A stretch of 64,000 nt of DNA, from positions 124,001 to 188,000 of the forward strand of contig NZ_ALJF01000002.1 in NCBI RefSeq assembly GCF_000300855.1, read 5' to 3'. Within the stretch, counting starts at the first letter, position 1. The number at the start of each line of letters is the position of its first letter. Made by a program: the position numbers and the translations under genes. Below the pieces are notes generated by a model, which was not told the DNA's origin, did not search any database, and saw only the letters and a list, made by a program, of their open reading frames with translations. Source of the stretch: Agrobacterium albertimagni AOL15. GTDB taxonomy: Bacteria; Pseudomonadota; Alphaproteobacteria; Rhizobiales; Rhizobiaceae. Shown here in pieces: positions 32,764 through 41,265 of the stretch.

Positions 32764-33948
32764 TCATCGCGCCAGTTCACGGGCTGCAGCCTCCAGGCCG
32801 CCCAGGGTCAGCGGATACATGCGGTCGCCGATCAGCCGACGAATCAGACCGACGGACATCGTATAGTCCCAGTTCGCCTGCGGAAGCGGATTGATCCAGA
32901 GATGCCGGCGGAAGTGATCGGTCAATCGCGCCAGCCAGGCCGCGCCGCTTTCGGTGTTCCAGTGCTCGACCGAGCCGCCCGGATGGGTGATCTCGTAGGG
33001 GCTCATGGCCGCGTCGCCGACAAAAATGAGCCGATAGTCCGGGCCGAACGTTCTGATGACGTCCGATGTCGGAATGGTGTCGGCATGGCGGCGCTGATTG
33101 TCCTTCCAGACGCGCTCATAGGGGCAGTTGTGGAAGTAGAAATATTCCATGTGGCGAAATTCTGAGCGTGCCGCCGAAAACAGCTCCTCGACCTCGCGCA
33201 CATGATCATCCATCGAGCCACCGATATCGAAGAACATCAGAAGCTTCACGGCATTGCGGCGCTCGGCTTGCGTCTTCACGTCGAGATAGCCGTGCTCGGC
33301 GGTGGAGCGGATCGTGCCTGCGAGATCGAGCTCCTCTGCCGCCCCTTCGCGCACGAAGCGGCGCAACCGTCGAAGCGCCACCTTGATGTTGCGGGTGCCG
33401 AGTTCGACGCGGTCGTCGAGATTGCGGAATTCTCTGCTGTCCCAGACTTTCACAGCGCGGCGGTGCCGGCTTTCCTCCTGGCCGATGCGCACACCTTCCG
33501 GATTGTAGCCATGGGCACCAAAGGGCGAGGTGCCGGCCGTGCCGATCCACTTGTTGCCGCCTTGGTGGCGCTCCTTCTGCTCGGCCAGCCGCTCTTTCAG
33601 TGTTTCCATCAGCTTGTCGAAACCGCCGAGCGCTTCGATCAGCTTCTTGTCCTCGTCCGAGAGGTGCTTTTCGGCGATCTTGCGCAGCCAGTCTTTCGGG
33701 ATCACCTGGGAATCGACACCGTCAGCCGCGCCCTCACTCAGGATGCCGCCGAAAACCTCGGAAAAGACCTGGTCGAAGCGATCGATGAAGCGCTCGTCTT
33801 TCACAAGCGTGGTGCGGGCGAGATAATAGAAGCCCTCCGGGTCAAAATCGACGATCCCCGCCTGCAGGCCTTCGAGCAGCGCCAGGTATTCCCGCAGGGT
33901 CACGGGAACCTTCTCTTCTTTCAGACGCAGAAAAAACGGCAGAAACAT
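32764..33948 (-). CDS. VWA domain protein, CoxE-like
   Basis: A 394-residue protein with an N-terminal helical part (MFLPFFLRLKEEKVPVTLRE) and a C-terminal von Willebrand A domain. The metal-ion site reads DIGGSMDD at about residue 242, so the usual DxSxS has Gly at its first Ser. Such proteins work with MoxR-type AAA ATPases to insert metals or remodel complexes. The partner is normally next door, but here the MoxR gene is at 50077, 16 kb away. Function is unknown. Confidence 0.87.
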   Translation of the reverse strand: MFLPFFLRLKEEKVPVTLREYLALLEGLQAGIVDFDPEGFYYLARTTLVKDERFIDRFDQVFSEVFGGILSEGAADGVDSQVIPKDWLRKIAEKHLSDEDKKLIEALGGFDKLMETLKERLAEQKERHQGGNKWIGTAGTSPFGAHGYNPEGVRIGQEESRHRRAVKVWDSREFRNLDDRVELGTRNIKVALRRLRRFVREGAAEELDLAGTIRSTAEHGYLDVKTQAERRNAVKLLMFFDIGGSMDDHVREVEELFSAARSEFRHMEYFYFHNCPYERVWKDNQRRHADTIPTSDVIRTFGPDYRLIFVGDAAMSPYEITHPGGSVEHWNTESGAAWLARLTDHFRRHLWINPLPQANWDYTMSVGLIRRLIGDRMYPLTLGGLEAAARELAR

Positions 33949-34042
33949 CGGATGACAATGGCTCGGTTCGTCGGCGGCGGCATCCTGTCATAGCGGACCC
34001 CGCCTGTCCTGGCAAAATCCGCTGCCGTCCCCCGTGCCGCTG

Positions 34043-34972
34043 TCAGCCTGCCAGATCCTTGCCGATCTCGTTCAGATCGTATGGCGTCATCTGGTAGATT
34101 TCGTTGATCCAGTTGCCGAACAGAAGATGCGCGTGGCCGCGCCAGCGGTTGAGCGGTGTCAGCGTGTCGTCATTGTGCGGGAAATAATTGTGCGGCAGCT
34201 TGATCGGAATGCCCGATGACTTGTCGCGGAAATATTCGTCGCCGAGCGAGGTCGAGTCATATTCGACATGGTTGAACATGTAGAGGCGGTTCGCCCGTTT
34301 CTCCTGCACCAGGCACACACCCATCTCGTCGGATTCGAGCAGGATCTCCAGTTCCGGCACCTTCTCGATGTCTTGGCGACGGACTTCCGTCCAGCGCGAG
34401 ACCGGCACCTGGAAGTCATCGGAAAAACCGTTCAGATAAACGGACGAGGGCGCAAGATTACGGTGGCGATACACCCCGAAAGCCTTCTCCTTCAACGCAT
34501 GCTTCGGCACCCTGTGGAAGTGGTAGATCGCTGCCATGCCGCCCCAGCAGACATTCATGGTCGAATGCACGTTGGTCTCGGTCCAATTGAGGATCTCTTC
34601 CAGCTCCGGCCAGTAAGTAACCTCCTCGAAGGGCAGCGTCTCGACAGGTGCGCCGGTGATGATGAAGCCGTCGAATTTGCGATCCTTTACCTCGTCCCAG
34701 GTCTGGTAGAAGGAGAGCAGATGCTCTTCTGGCGTGTTCTTGGCCTTGTGGCCGCCAACGCGCACCAGCGTCAGCTCCACCTGCAGCGGCGAGGCACCGA
34801 TGAGGCGGGCGAACTGCACCTCGGTCTTGATCTTGTTCGGCATGAGGTTGAGCAGGCCGATCTGCAACGGGCGAATGTCCTGGCGGATGGCCACGGTTTC
34901 GGTCATCACCCGCACGCCCTCATGCACGAGGGTCTCAAAGGCGGGCAGCGTATCGGGGATCCTGATCGGCAT
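34043..34972 (-). CDS. metA: Homoserine O-acyltransferase MetA
   Basis: First enzyme of methionine synthesis, acylating homoserine with succinyl- or acetyl-CoA. The 309 residues start [15 protein letters not shown]. The glutamine-amidotransferase-like fold has its nucleophile in NVCWGGMAA and catalytic His/Glu in MFNHVEYD. Acyl donor choice in this family cannot be told from name alone. The ATG at 34972 lies 109 nt after a SAM-II riboswitch, so expression should be shut down by S-adenosylmethionine. Confidence 0.96.
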   Translation of the reverse strand: MPIRIPDTLPAFETLVHEGVRVMTETVAIRQDIRPLQIGLLNLMPNKIKTEVQFARLIGASPLQVELTLVRVGGHKAKNTPEEHLLSFYQTWDEVKDRKFDGFIITGAPVETLPFEEVTYWPELEEILNWTETNVHSTMNVCWGGMAAIYHFHRVPKHALKEKAFGVYRHRNLAPSSVYLNGFSDDFQVPVSRWTEVRRQDIEKVPELEILLESDEMGVCLVQEKRANRLYMFNHVEYDSTSLGDEYFRDKSSGIPIKLPHNYFPHNDDTLTPLNRWRGHAHLLFGNWINEIYQMTPYDLNEIGKDLAG

Positions 34973-35079
34973 CTTACTCTCGACTTTCCTTGTCACGGCG
35001 GTTTCAGACCGCGGAAACAAAAATACCGGCAGCTTTCATATCGCCACCGGTCCTCGGAAAGTCTTCAAACTCGCCTCGG

Positions 35080-35134
35080 CCCTTTAGCGACTTATTTTAC
35101 GTGGCTGCAAGCCGGCCGGCCAAATCACCACGGA
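35080..35134 (-). promoter_or_regulatory. SAM-II riboswitch of metA
   Basis: On the minus strand CGTGGTGATTTG is followed by the GC-rich hairpin GGCCGGCCGGC, then CTTGCAGCCACGT and AAGTCGCTAAAG. This is the conserved metA motif, an H-type pseudoknot in which the 3' GCTAAA strand pairs back into the loop. It lies about 110 nt upstream of metA. Confidence 0.95.
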
Positions 35135-35177
35135 ACACGAGGCCTTTTACGCCTGTCGGGGATGCGAATCAATGGGG

Positions 35178-35260
35178 AAGGCAATCGCTGCCTTTGCCCA
35201 CCTCACCCGCAAGGGTGAGTGCTTCTGGCGCCTCGTCGGATCCTCGGGTTTAACCCGAGG
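35178..35260. repeat. Cluster of three short hairpin repeats
   Basis: Three perfect small palindromes occur within 83 bp: AAGGCA/TGCCTT (35178-35194), CTCACCCG/GGGTGAG (35202-35219) and CCTCGGGTTTAACCCGAGG (35242-35260). Hairpins of this sort recur in rhizobial intergenic regions as REP or mosaic units. They are upstream of the SAM-II riboswitch, and no ORF is credible here. Confidence 0.7.
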
Positions 35261-35332
35261 GCAAGCATCACCCGAACGGGAGGGAGCGATCCCGACCGGC
35301 GGCGAAGCTTGGGTTTTTGACATCGACATATC

Positions 35333-35447
35333 CCCTCACCCTGAGGTGCCCGACATCGTCGGGCCTCGAAGGGCCAGGCCACAGTTACTGAAGAATAAGA
35401 GGGGTGCTTCGAGGCCCGCGATTCTCGCTGGCACCTCAGCATGAGGG
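35333..35447. repeat. 115-bp palindromic intergenic element
   Basis: CCCTCACCCTGAGGTGCC (35333-35350) is mirrored by GGCACCTCAGCATGAGGG (35430-35447), and inside these GGGCCTCGAAG (35361-35371) is mirrored by CTTCGAGGCCC (about 35407-35417). The consensus CCTCA-CCTGAGGTGCC-CGAAGG is typical of repeats scattered through alphaproteobacterial genomes. It sits between divergent metA control DNA and the DUF1737 stop. Confidence 0.8.
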
Positions 35448-35491
35448 CATCGAGACGCAAGCTTAGAGCCCCTCTCCCATGATGCAGCGCC

Positions 35492-35698
35492 TTACTGCTC
35501 TCCGAGCTTTATCGACGGATCGTATTCCTTGCCATGCACCGTCTTCACCACGGCCTGGCCGCAATACAGCTTGTTCTCGGCGGCGTTGAAGGTGTGGCTC
35601 GGCGAGCCGTGCAGCTCCCAGCCCTTGTTGAGCGCGTCGGTGACGCGGTGGCAGAAGCTCGAATCATCCGGGCCGGTGAGGAAACGATAGACTTTCAT
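35492..35698 (-). CDS. DUF1737 small protein
   Basis: A 68-residue protein beginning MKVYRFLTGPDDSSFCHRVT with the DUF1737 pattern ALNKGWELHGSPSHTF and YCGQAVVK. Function is unknown. The ATG overlaps the lyase stop by 4 bp (ATGA), so it is translated with the upstream gene. Confidence 0.85.
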   Translation of the reverse strand: MKVYRFLTGPDDSSFCHRVTDALNKGWELHGSPSHTFNAAENKLYCGQAVVKTVHGKEYDPSIKLGEQ

Positions 35699-36615
35699 GG
35701 CTTGTCCTTTCTGGCGTTGATCATTTCGACCTTGGCGAGAAGGCGGGCCGCCTCCTCGGCATGCAGTCGCTCGATCATGCGGCCATCGATGTTGATGACG
35801 TTGAGGCCCGCATGGGCCGGGTCGGTAAAGGCGTCGGCCACCAGACGGGCCTCCGCGATGGCAGCCTCCGAGGGGCCGAAATGGTGGTTGGAGGGCTCGA
35901 CCTGGGCCGGATGGATCAGCATCTTGCCGTCGAAGCCCATGGCCCTTCCTTGAGCGCATTCGTCCGAGAAGGCTTCGAGGTCGCGGAAATCGTTCGACAC
36001 GCTGTCGATCACGTCGAGACCATAGGCGCGGGCGGCGAGCACGACCTGCATCAGGTAGGTAACCAGATAGGTGCGTCCGGGGGCTGCTGGAATGCCGGTC
36101 GCCTTGCGCAGGTCGTTCAGCCCTAGAACGAAGGCATCGAGCCGGCTGTCGCTGGTGCGTCCCGAAGAAGCAATCGCTGCCGCATTGAGCACACCGCGCG
36201 GCGTTTCGATCATGGCCCAGATCCTGAGACCTTCCGCCGCATCCTGTTCGCCGATCAGGTCCGCCACGTCCTGAACCGTGACCGGTTCCTCGACTTTGGG
36301 AAGCAGCACGGCGTCGGGCTGGCACTGCAAGACGAGGCGCATGTCCTCGCGGAAATGGGGTGTGTCGGAGGCATTGATCCTGACGATGCGTTCCCGATGG
36401 CTAAGATCGGCATTTTGCAGGAATTCCAGAAGCTTGTGCCGGGCGTCGGCCTTCCGGTCTTCGGCGACGGAATCCTCGAGATCGAAGATGACGGCATCGC
36501 AATCGAGGCCCGTCACCTTGTCCAGGGCGCGGTCGTTGATCGCGGGCACCGTCAGCACGGATCGGCGAAGGCGGGACGGGTGGTGAAAGCGAAAGGAGGA
36601 AGCCTCTGATGTCAT
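35695..36615 (-). CDS. HpcH/HpaI aldolase / CitE-like CoA ester lyase
   Basis: A 306-residue TIM-barrel enzyme of the CitE/malyl-CoA lyase family. Key blocks are RRSVLTVPAINDRALDK, the metal ligand region CDAVIFDLEDSV, LLPKVEEP, MIETPRGVLNA and GFDGKMLIHPAQV. Candidates are malyl/beta-methylmalyl-CoA or citramalyl-CoA lyase. Residues alone do not separate these. ATG 36615 matches the family start; the open frame extends 84 bp upstream. Confidence 0.88.
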   Translation of the reverse strand: MTSEASSFRFHHPSRLRRSVLTVPAINDRALDKVTGLDCDAVIFDLEDSVAEDRKADARHKLLEFLQNADLSHRERIVRINASDTPHFREDMRLVLQCQPDAVLLPKVEEPVTVQDVADLIGEQDAAEGLRIWAMIETPRGVLNAAAIASSGRTSDSRLDAFVLGLNDLRKATGIPAAPGRTYLVTYLMQVVLAARAYGLDVIDSVSNDFRDLEAFSDECAQGRAMGFDGKMLIHPAQVEPSNHHFGPSEAAIAEARLVADAFTDPAHAGLNVINIDGRMIERLHAEEAARLLAKVEMINARKDKP

Positions 36616-36725
36616 GGTCGAGTTCTGGCAAGCTTTGGCCGGCCACGCAAGATGACAATTGGGTGAAAGGCCCTTGCAAAGCCTTGGGATAAGGACCACT
36701 TTGGAAAGTGCGAAAGGACACGAAC

Positions 36726-36956
36726 ATGCAGAACATCCGCTCCGCCGCCTATGCCCTCGTTGGCCTCGCTTTTGTCGGCCTCGCCGCCGCCTTTGCGGTG
36801 TCGCTCACTCTGGTGATCGGCGCACTCCTGACCGTGACGCTCGGCGCCCGCATGCTGATGGGCAAGACGAAGCGTGCACCGGCCTATGTGAAAGCCAAGC
36901 GTCGCGAAGACGTCCGCGTCTGGAACGACGGCAAGGGCACGATCATCGATCTTTGA
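36726..36956 (+). CDS. Small membrane protein, hypothetical
   Basis: A 76-residue protein with one long hydrophobic segment (about residues 8-40: AYALVGLAFVGLAAAFAVSL and on), probably a two-helix hairpin, and a basic cytoplasmic tail KTKRAPAYVKAKRREDVRVW. AAAGGA precedes the ATG at 36726. I do not recognise its family. It is divergent from the lyase gene and followed by a hairpin, so it seems to be a single-gene unit. Confidence 0.7.
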   Translation: MQNIRSAAYALVGLAFVGLAAAFAVSLTLVIGALLTVTLGARMLMGKTKRAPAYVKAKRREDVRVWNDGKGTIIDL

Positions 36957-36978
36957 TCTGGCCGCAGGCCGATCCATT

Positions 36979-37003
36979 ATCTCACCTATCCATCGGGTGA
37001 GAT
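36979..37003 (+). terminator. Hairpin after the small membrane gene
   Basis: ATCTCACC (36979-36986) pairs with GGTGAGAT (36996-37003), followed by the pyrimidine run CTCCTTTCC. It is a weak intrinsic terminator candidate. Confidence 0.5.
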
Positions 37004-37050
37004 CTCCTTTCCGTGCGGAAGACGGCGACAGAGCTTCTTCAAGATTCTCC

Positions 37051-37079
37051 TTCAAATTTCTGCGGTTTTGCTCTATGGG
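37051..37079 (+). promoter_or_regulatory. Candidate promoter of leuD
   Basis: TTCAAA (37051-37056) and TATGGG (37074-37079) are 17 bp apart, ending 41 bp before the leuD ATG. Both hexamers are only moderate matches. Confidence 0.35.
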
Positions 37080-37120
37080 CGGGGCATCACACGCGCATTA
37101 GCCAGATCGAAGGCAGACTG

Positions 37121-37726
37121 ATGGACAAGTTCGTAAAGCTCACCGGTGTCGCGGCACCGCTTCCGGTCGTCAATGTCGACACGGACATGATCATCCCCAA
37201 GGATTACCTGAAGACGATCAAGCGCACCGGTCTCGGCACCGGCTTGTTCGCCGAGGCTCGCTACAAGGAAGACGGTTCGGAGAACGCGGATTTCGTTCTG
37301 AACAAGCCAGCCTATCGCAATGCGCAGATCCTCGTTGCCGGCGACAATTTCGGTTGCGGTTCCTCGCGCGAGCATGCCCCGTGGGCGCTTCTCGACTTCG
37401 GCATCCGCTGCGTGATCTCCACGTCCTTCGCCGACATCTTCTACAACAATTGTTTCAAGAACGGCATTCTGCCGATCGTCGTCAGCCAGGAAGACCTGGA
37501 CAAGCTGATGGATGATGCGTCGCGCGGGTCCAACGCCGTGCTGACCGTCGATCTGGAAGCTCAGGAAATCACCGGTCCTGACGGAGGCAAGATCGCCTTC
37601 GAAATCGATGCCTTCAAGCGCCATTGCCTGCTGAACGGCCTCGACGATATCGGCCTGACGCTTGAGAAGGGGGCCAGCATCACGACCTTCGAGCAGTCCA
37701 ACGCTACCCAGCGTCCCTGGGCCTGA
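37121..37726 (+). CDS. leuD: 3-isopropylmalate dehydratase small subunit
   Basis: Swivel-domain partner of LeuC, 201 residues. It contains [16 protein letters not shown], the substrate-binding [17 protein letters not shown] and [22 protein letters not shown] 37121 gives the family N-terminus [15 protein letters not shown] terminator follows, so leuB, 1.2 kb on, is transcribed separately. Confidence 0.97.
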   Translation: MDKFVKLTGVAAPLPVVNVDTDMIIPKDYLKTIKRTGLGTGLFAEARYKEDGSENADFVLNKPAYRNAQILVAGDNFGCGSSREHAPWALLDFGIRCVISTSFADIFYNNCFKNGILPIVVSQEDLDKLMDDASRGSNAVLTVDLEAQEITGPDGGKIAFEIDAFKRHCLLNGLDDIGLTLEKGASITTFEQSNATQRPWA

Positions 37727-37752
37727 GCCGGTCTCAAGTGCTGAATTGATGA

Positions 37753-37776
37753 AGCCGGGCTCGCGCCCGGCTTTTT
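37753..37776 (+). terminator. Rho-independent terminator after leuD
   Basis: AGCCGGGC pairs with GCCCGGCT over a TCGC loop and leads into TTTTT. It also lies at the 3' end of the convergent dehydratase gene. Confidence 0.92.
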
Positions 37777-37784
37777 CTTTGCCC

Positions 37785-38717
37785 TCAGAGGAAACGGGCC
37801 CGCCAGGCTTCAAGCGCTGCGAGCGACACGCCGATCCCGCCGCACACCTCGATCAGCGGTGCTTTGAAACGCGACAGTCGATCCGCATGCACATCGGTCA
37901 CAGCAAGGGCTGCACCGCAGGCGGGCTCGACGAGAATGCGCTGGGCATCGGCGAATTTCAGGCAGGCCGCAACAGCCTCGGCGTCGGTCACCGTGACACT
38001 TTCGATCGGATGGGTTTCGAGAAGATCGAAGACATGTTGCGCGACCTGCCGGGCGCCAAGCGAGTTGGCGATCGAGGTGATCGCCGGAAGCGTCACCCGT
38101 TCTCCTGCCAGGGCGGCAGCGTGGAACGAGGCGGCGCCTTCCGTTTCGACTGCGATGACGGGCACATCGCTAAGCCCGTTTCGGCGCAATCCTTCAACGA
38201 TGCCGGCGAGCAGGCCGCCGCCGCCGACGCTCGTCACCACGCAATCGAACTCTGCACCTGATTTGACCACCTCGTCGATGAGCGTTGCGTGGCCCTCCCA
38301 GAGGAGCGGATGATCATAGGGATGGACGTATGCGGCCTTGCGTTCGGCCGCGAGCGCCACCGCATGGGCATTGGCCTCGTCGAAGACGGACCCGTGGACC
38401 ATGACCTTGGCACCCGTTGCGGCAATCCGCGTGCGGACCTCGGCGGACGTGGTTTCCGGTACGACGATGGTGACTGGCACGCCAAGCGCCTTGCCAGCGA
38501 CGGCCGCCGCAATGCCGGCATTGCCGCCAGAGGCGCAGAAGATTTCCTTCGCCCCCTTGGCGACCTCGTGTTGGCAGAGCAGTCCCACCCCGCGCAGCTT
38601 GAAGCTGCCGGAAGGCTGCAAGGCATCGAGCTTCAGCCAAAGAGGCAGGCCGCTTTTGCTGTAGTCGGCGGAAGTGCGCAGGAGTGGCGTTTCGATATGA
38701 AGGGGAGAAAGGGGCAT
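37785..38717 (-). CDS. PLP-dependent serine/threonine dehydratase-like enzyme
   Basis: Fold-type II PLP enzyme of 310 residues. The Schiff-base lysine is in LQPSGSFKLRGVG, the phosphate-binding Gly loop in TSVGGGGLLAG, and a substrate loop in CASGGNAGIAAA. Layout and short length resemble catabolic L-serine/L-threonine dehydratases without a C-terminal ACT regulatory domain. An ammonia-lyase on another hydroxyamino acid is possible. It lies between leuD and leuB on the opposite strand. Confidence 0.85.
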   Translation of the reverse strand: MPLSPLHIETPLLRTSADYSKSGLPLWLKLDALQPSGSFKLRGVGLLCQHEVAKGAKEIFCASGGNAGIAAAVAGKALGVPVTIVVPETTSAEVRTRIAATGAKVMVHGSVFDEANAHAVALAAERKAAYVHPYDHPLLWEGHATLIDEVVKSGAEFDCVVTSVGGGGLLAGIVEGLRRNGLSDVPVIAVETEGAASFHAAALAGERVTLPAITSIANSLGARQVAQHVFDLLETHPIESVTVTDAEAVAACLKFADAQRILVEPACGAALAVTDVHADRLSRFKAPLIEVCGGIGVSLAALEAWRARFL

Positions 38718-38893
38718 GGGGCACTCGGGAATGCTGGAGGGATGCAGATCTTTTGGACCTCGGAAACAGCCTGGTCAACCGTGCAGCCCTTGCGCGGAAT
38801 GGCCGGAAGCGTACCGTTTCGGGCCTATCTCGCTTGAAATGACCCTGACCCGCGCGTAAGACACCGCAACTTCTTTTCGAGTGGAGGGTTTCC

Positions 38894-40006
38894 ATGACGG
38901 CTCGCAATCTTCTCCTTTTGCCCGGTGACGGTATCGGCCCCGAGGCCATGGCCGAAGTCCGCAAGATCATCGCCTATATGAACGAGGCACAGAGCGCCGG
39001 CTTCGTCACCGACGAAGGTCTCGTCGGCGGTTCCGCCTATGATGCGCATGGAGCGGCGATTTCGGAAGAAGACATGGCGAAGGCGCTTGCCGCCGATGCC
39101 GTTCTTTTCGGTGCCGTCGGTGGTCCGAAGTGGGATGACGTTCCTTACGACGTGCGCCCTGAAGCCGGCCTTCTGCGTCTGCGCAAGGATCTCGAACTCT
39201 TCGCCAACCTGCGTCCCGCCATCTGCTATCCGGCGCTCGCCAACGCTTCCTCGCTGAAGCCGGAATTGGTCGAGGGTCTCGACATCCTCATCGTCCGTGA
39301 ACTGACCGGCGGCGTCTATTTCGGCGAGCCGAAGACGATCACCGATCTCGGCAATGGCCAGAAGCGCGCCGTCGACACACAGGTCTACGACACCTACGAG
39401 ATCGAGCGCATCGCCGCCGTCGCCTTCGAACTGGCCCGCACCCGCAATAATGCCGTCTGCTCGATGGAAAAGCGCAACGTCATGAAGTCGGGCGTCTTGT
39501 GGAACCAGGTGGTTACCGCGACGCACAAAGAGAAGTTCTCCGACGTGAAGCTCGACCACATGCTGGCCGATGCCGGCGGCATGCAGCTGGTGCGCGCGCC
39601 GAAGCAGTTCGACGTCATCGTCACCGACAACCTGTTCGGCGACATGCTCTCCGACGTTGCTGCCATGCTGACCGGTTCGCTCGGCATGCTGCCGTCGGCC
39701 TCGCTTGGTGCACCGGATGCGAAGACCGGCAAGCGCAAGGCGCTTTACGAGCCGGTGCATGGTTCGGCACCCGACATTGCCGGCAAGGGGATTGCCAACC
39801 CGATCGCGATGATCGCCTCCTTCGCCATGTGCCTGCGCTATTCGTTCAACATGGTCACGGAAGCCGATCGTCTCGAAAAGGCGATTGCTAACGTGCTCGA
39901 CAAGGGCATCCGCACCGGCGACATCATGGCCGACGGTTGCCGCCAGGTCGGCACGGTCGAAATGGGCGATGCGATCCTCGAAGAGTTCAAGGCTCTTTCG
40001 GCCTGA
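38894..40006 (+). CDS. leuB: 3-isopropylmalate dehydrogenase
   Basis: NAD-dependent beta-decarboxylating dehydrogenase of 370 residues. Visible are [25 protein letters not shown], the substrate Args in [15 protein letters not shown], the catalytic [13 protein letters not shown] and the metal/cofactor regions [15 protein letters not shown] and [19 protein letters not shown] precedes ATG 38894. A terminator follows at 40031. Confidence 0.98.
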   Translation: MTARNLLLLPGDGIGPEAMAEVRKIIAYMNEAQSAGFVTDEGLVGGSAYDAHGAAISEEDMAKALAADAVLFGAVGGPKWDDVPYDVRPEAGLLRLRKDLELFANLRPAICYPALANASSLKPELVEGLDILIVRELTGGVYFGEPKTITDLGNGQKRAVDTQVYDTYEIERIAAVAFELARTRNNAVCSMEKRNVMKSGVLWNQVVTATHKEKFSDVKLDHMLADAGGMQLVRAPKQFDVIVTDNLFGDMLSDVAAMLTGSLGMLPSASLGAPDAKTGKRKALYEPVHGSAPDIAGKGIANPIAMIASFAMCLRYSFNMVTEADRLEKAIANVLDKGIRTGDIMADGCRQVGTVEMGDAILEEFKALSA

Positions 40007-40030
40007 TCCATCCATCTGAAGTCTGATCTG

Positions 40031-40057
40031 ACGGCGCGGGGCAACCCGCGCCGTTTT
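40031..40057 (+). terminator. Rho-independent terminator after leuB
   Basis: ACGGCGCGGG pairs with CCCGCGCCGT over GCAA and is followed by TTT. Confidence 0.85.
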
Positions 40058-40234
40058 GCGTTTCGGCGTCATCGCGACCAGCTTGGGCCCGCCCTTTCTC
40101 TCACTTCACCGTGATCGCCCCTGTTCGACAGAAGGTCGCACCCCAGGCGGCAATCCGAAGGGGCATGCGTGGCGTAATGGTGCTCAGACAAGCAGATGAG
40201 ACTGATGAAACCACCGCCCTTGTTCGTCATTGTC

Positions 40235-40259
40235 GGAACCTGACCGGGACTGAGCCGTT
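40235..40259 (+). promoter_or_regulatory. EcfG/RpoE2-type promoter of rpoH
   Basis: GGAAC (40235-40239) and CGTT (40256-40259) are separated by 16 bp, the general-stress sigma-factor consensus of alphaproteobacteria. It lies 68 bp before the rpoH ATG. In Sinorhizobium, rpoH2 is known to be under RpoE2. Confidence 0.8.
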
Positions 40260-40281
40260 CAGCAGATAATGCCGGCAAATA

Positions 40282-40346
40282 GGCCTGCAAGAGGCCAGCG
40301 GTCCCGAGAGACCATGGAGATGTTCGATGAAAGCCACATCCGCTGA
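40282..40346 (+). promoter_or_regulatory. rpoH 5' leader with two hairpins and an overlapping mini-ORF
   Basis: GGCCT/AGGCC (40282-40296) and GGTC/GACC (40300-40313) form two hairpins directly before the GGAG ribosome site (40316-40319). An out-of-frame ATG at 40314 opens a 10-codon ORF (MEMFDESHIR) that ends at 40346, 20 bases inside rpoH. This could tune rpoH translation, but no experiment is implied. Confidence 0.4.
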
Positions 40347-41199
40347 CAGACACATCATAAAGTATGCCATGTCACAGCCCTATCTGGAGCGCGAGGAAGA
40401 GCTCGACCTAGCGATCCGCTGGAAGGAAAATGACGATCAAGGGGCGCGTAATCGCATCGCCCAGGCGCATATGCGGCTGGTCATCGCCATGGCCTCAAAG
40501 TTCCGTGGTTTCGGACTTCCCCTCAACGATCTGATCCAGGAAGGCTATATCGGCCTTCTCGAGGCGGCTGCCCGCTTCGATCCGGGTCGCGAGGTCCGTT
40601 TCTCGACCTATGCCGGCTGGTGGATCCGGGCCTCGATGCAGGACTATATCCTGCGCAACTGGTCGATCGTCCGCGGTGGCACCAGTTCGAGCCAGAAAGC
40701 GCTGTTCTTCAATCTGCGCCGACTTCGCGCCAAGCTCGCCCAGGGCGACAATCGCCTCTCCGATCAGGCCATCCATCAAGAAATCGCCTCGGCGCTTGGC
40801 GTCAGCCTCTCCGACGTGCAGTCGATGGACGCGCGCCTGTCCGGCAACGACGCCTCACTTCAGACCCCTGTTGCCGGTCGCAACGGCGAAGGCACCGAAC
40901 AGCTGGATATGCTGGAGAGCAATGAAGCGCTGCCGGATGAGCAGGTTACCTCGATCATCGATGGTGAGCGCTGGAACGGCTGGCTCAGGGATGCGATGAA
41001 CCGCCTCAACGAGCGTGAGAGCCGGATCATCAAGGCCCGTCGTCTCACCGAAGATGGCGCGACACTGGAAGAACTGGGTGCCGAGCTTGGGATTTCGAAG
41101 GAGCGCGTCCGTCAGATCGAGACGCGAGCGCTGGAAAAGCTGAAGCTTGCCCTGACCGACAAGGCTCCTGCTGCTTCGCGCTATGAAATGGCTTATTGA
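40327..41199 (+). CDS. rpoH: RNA polymerase sigma-32 factor, RpoH2-like
   Basis: Heat-shock family sigma factor of 290 residues. Region 2 has NRIAQAHMRLVIAMASKFRG and DLIQEGYIGLLEAAARFDP, the RpoH box is QKALFFNLRRLRAKL, and region 4 ends in LGISKERVRQIETRALEKLK. The EcfG-type promoter and the divergence from housekeeping RpoH suggest the second rhizobial paralogue, RpoH2, used in the general and oxidative stress response. A shared terminator separates it from the convergent M48 gene. Confidence 0.92.
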   Translation: MKATSADRHIIKYAMSQPYLEREEELDLAIRWKENDDQGARNRIAQAHMRLVIAMASKFRGFGLPLNDLIQEGYIGLLEAAARFDPGREVRFSTYAGWWIRASMQDYILRNWSIVRGGTSSSQKALFFNLRRLRAKLAQGDNRLSDQAIHQEIASALGVSLSDVQSMDARLSGNDASLQTPVAGRNGEGTEQLDMLESNEALPDEQVTSIIDGERWNGWLRDAMNRLNERESRIIKARRLTEDGATLEELGAELGISKERVRQIETRALEKLKLALTDKAPAASRYEMAY

Positions 41200-41217
41200 G
41201 AGATCCCGAATACCCTT

Positions 41218-41244
41218 AAAAGCCGGCCTTGTGCCGGCTTTTTT
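41218..41244. terminator. Bidirectional terminator between rpoH and the M48 gene
   Basis: AAGCCGGC (41220-41227) pairs with GCCGGCTT (41233-41240), followed by TTTT on the plus strand and preceded by AAAA for the minus strand. Confidence 0.9.
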
Positions 41245-41265
41245 GTTGGCTTGATTTCAGGGACT

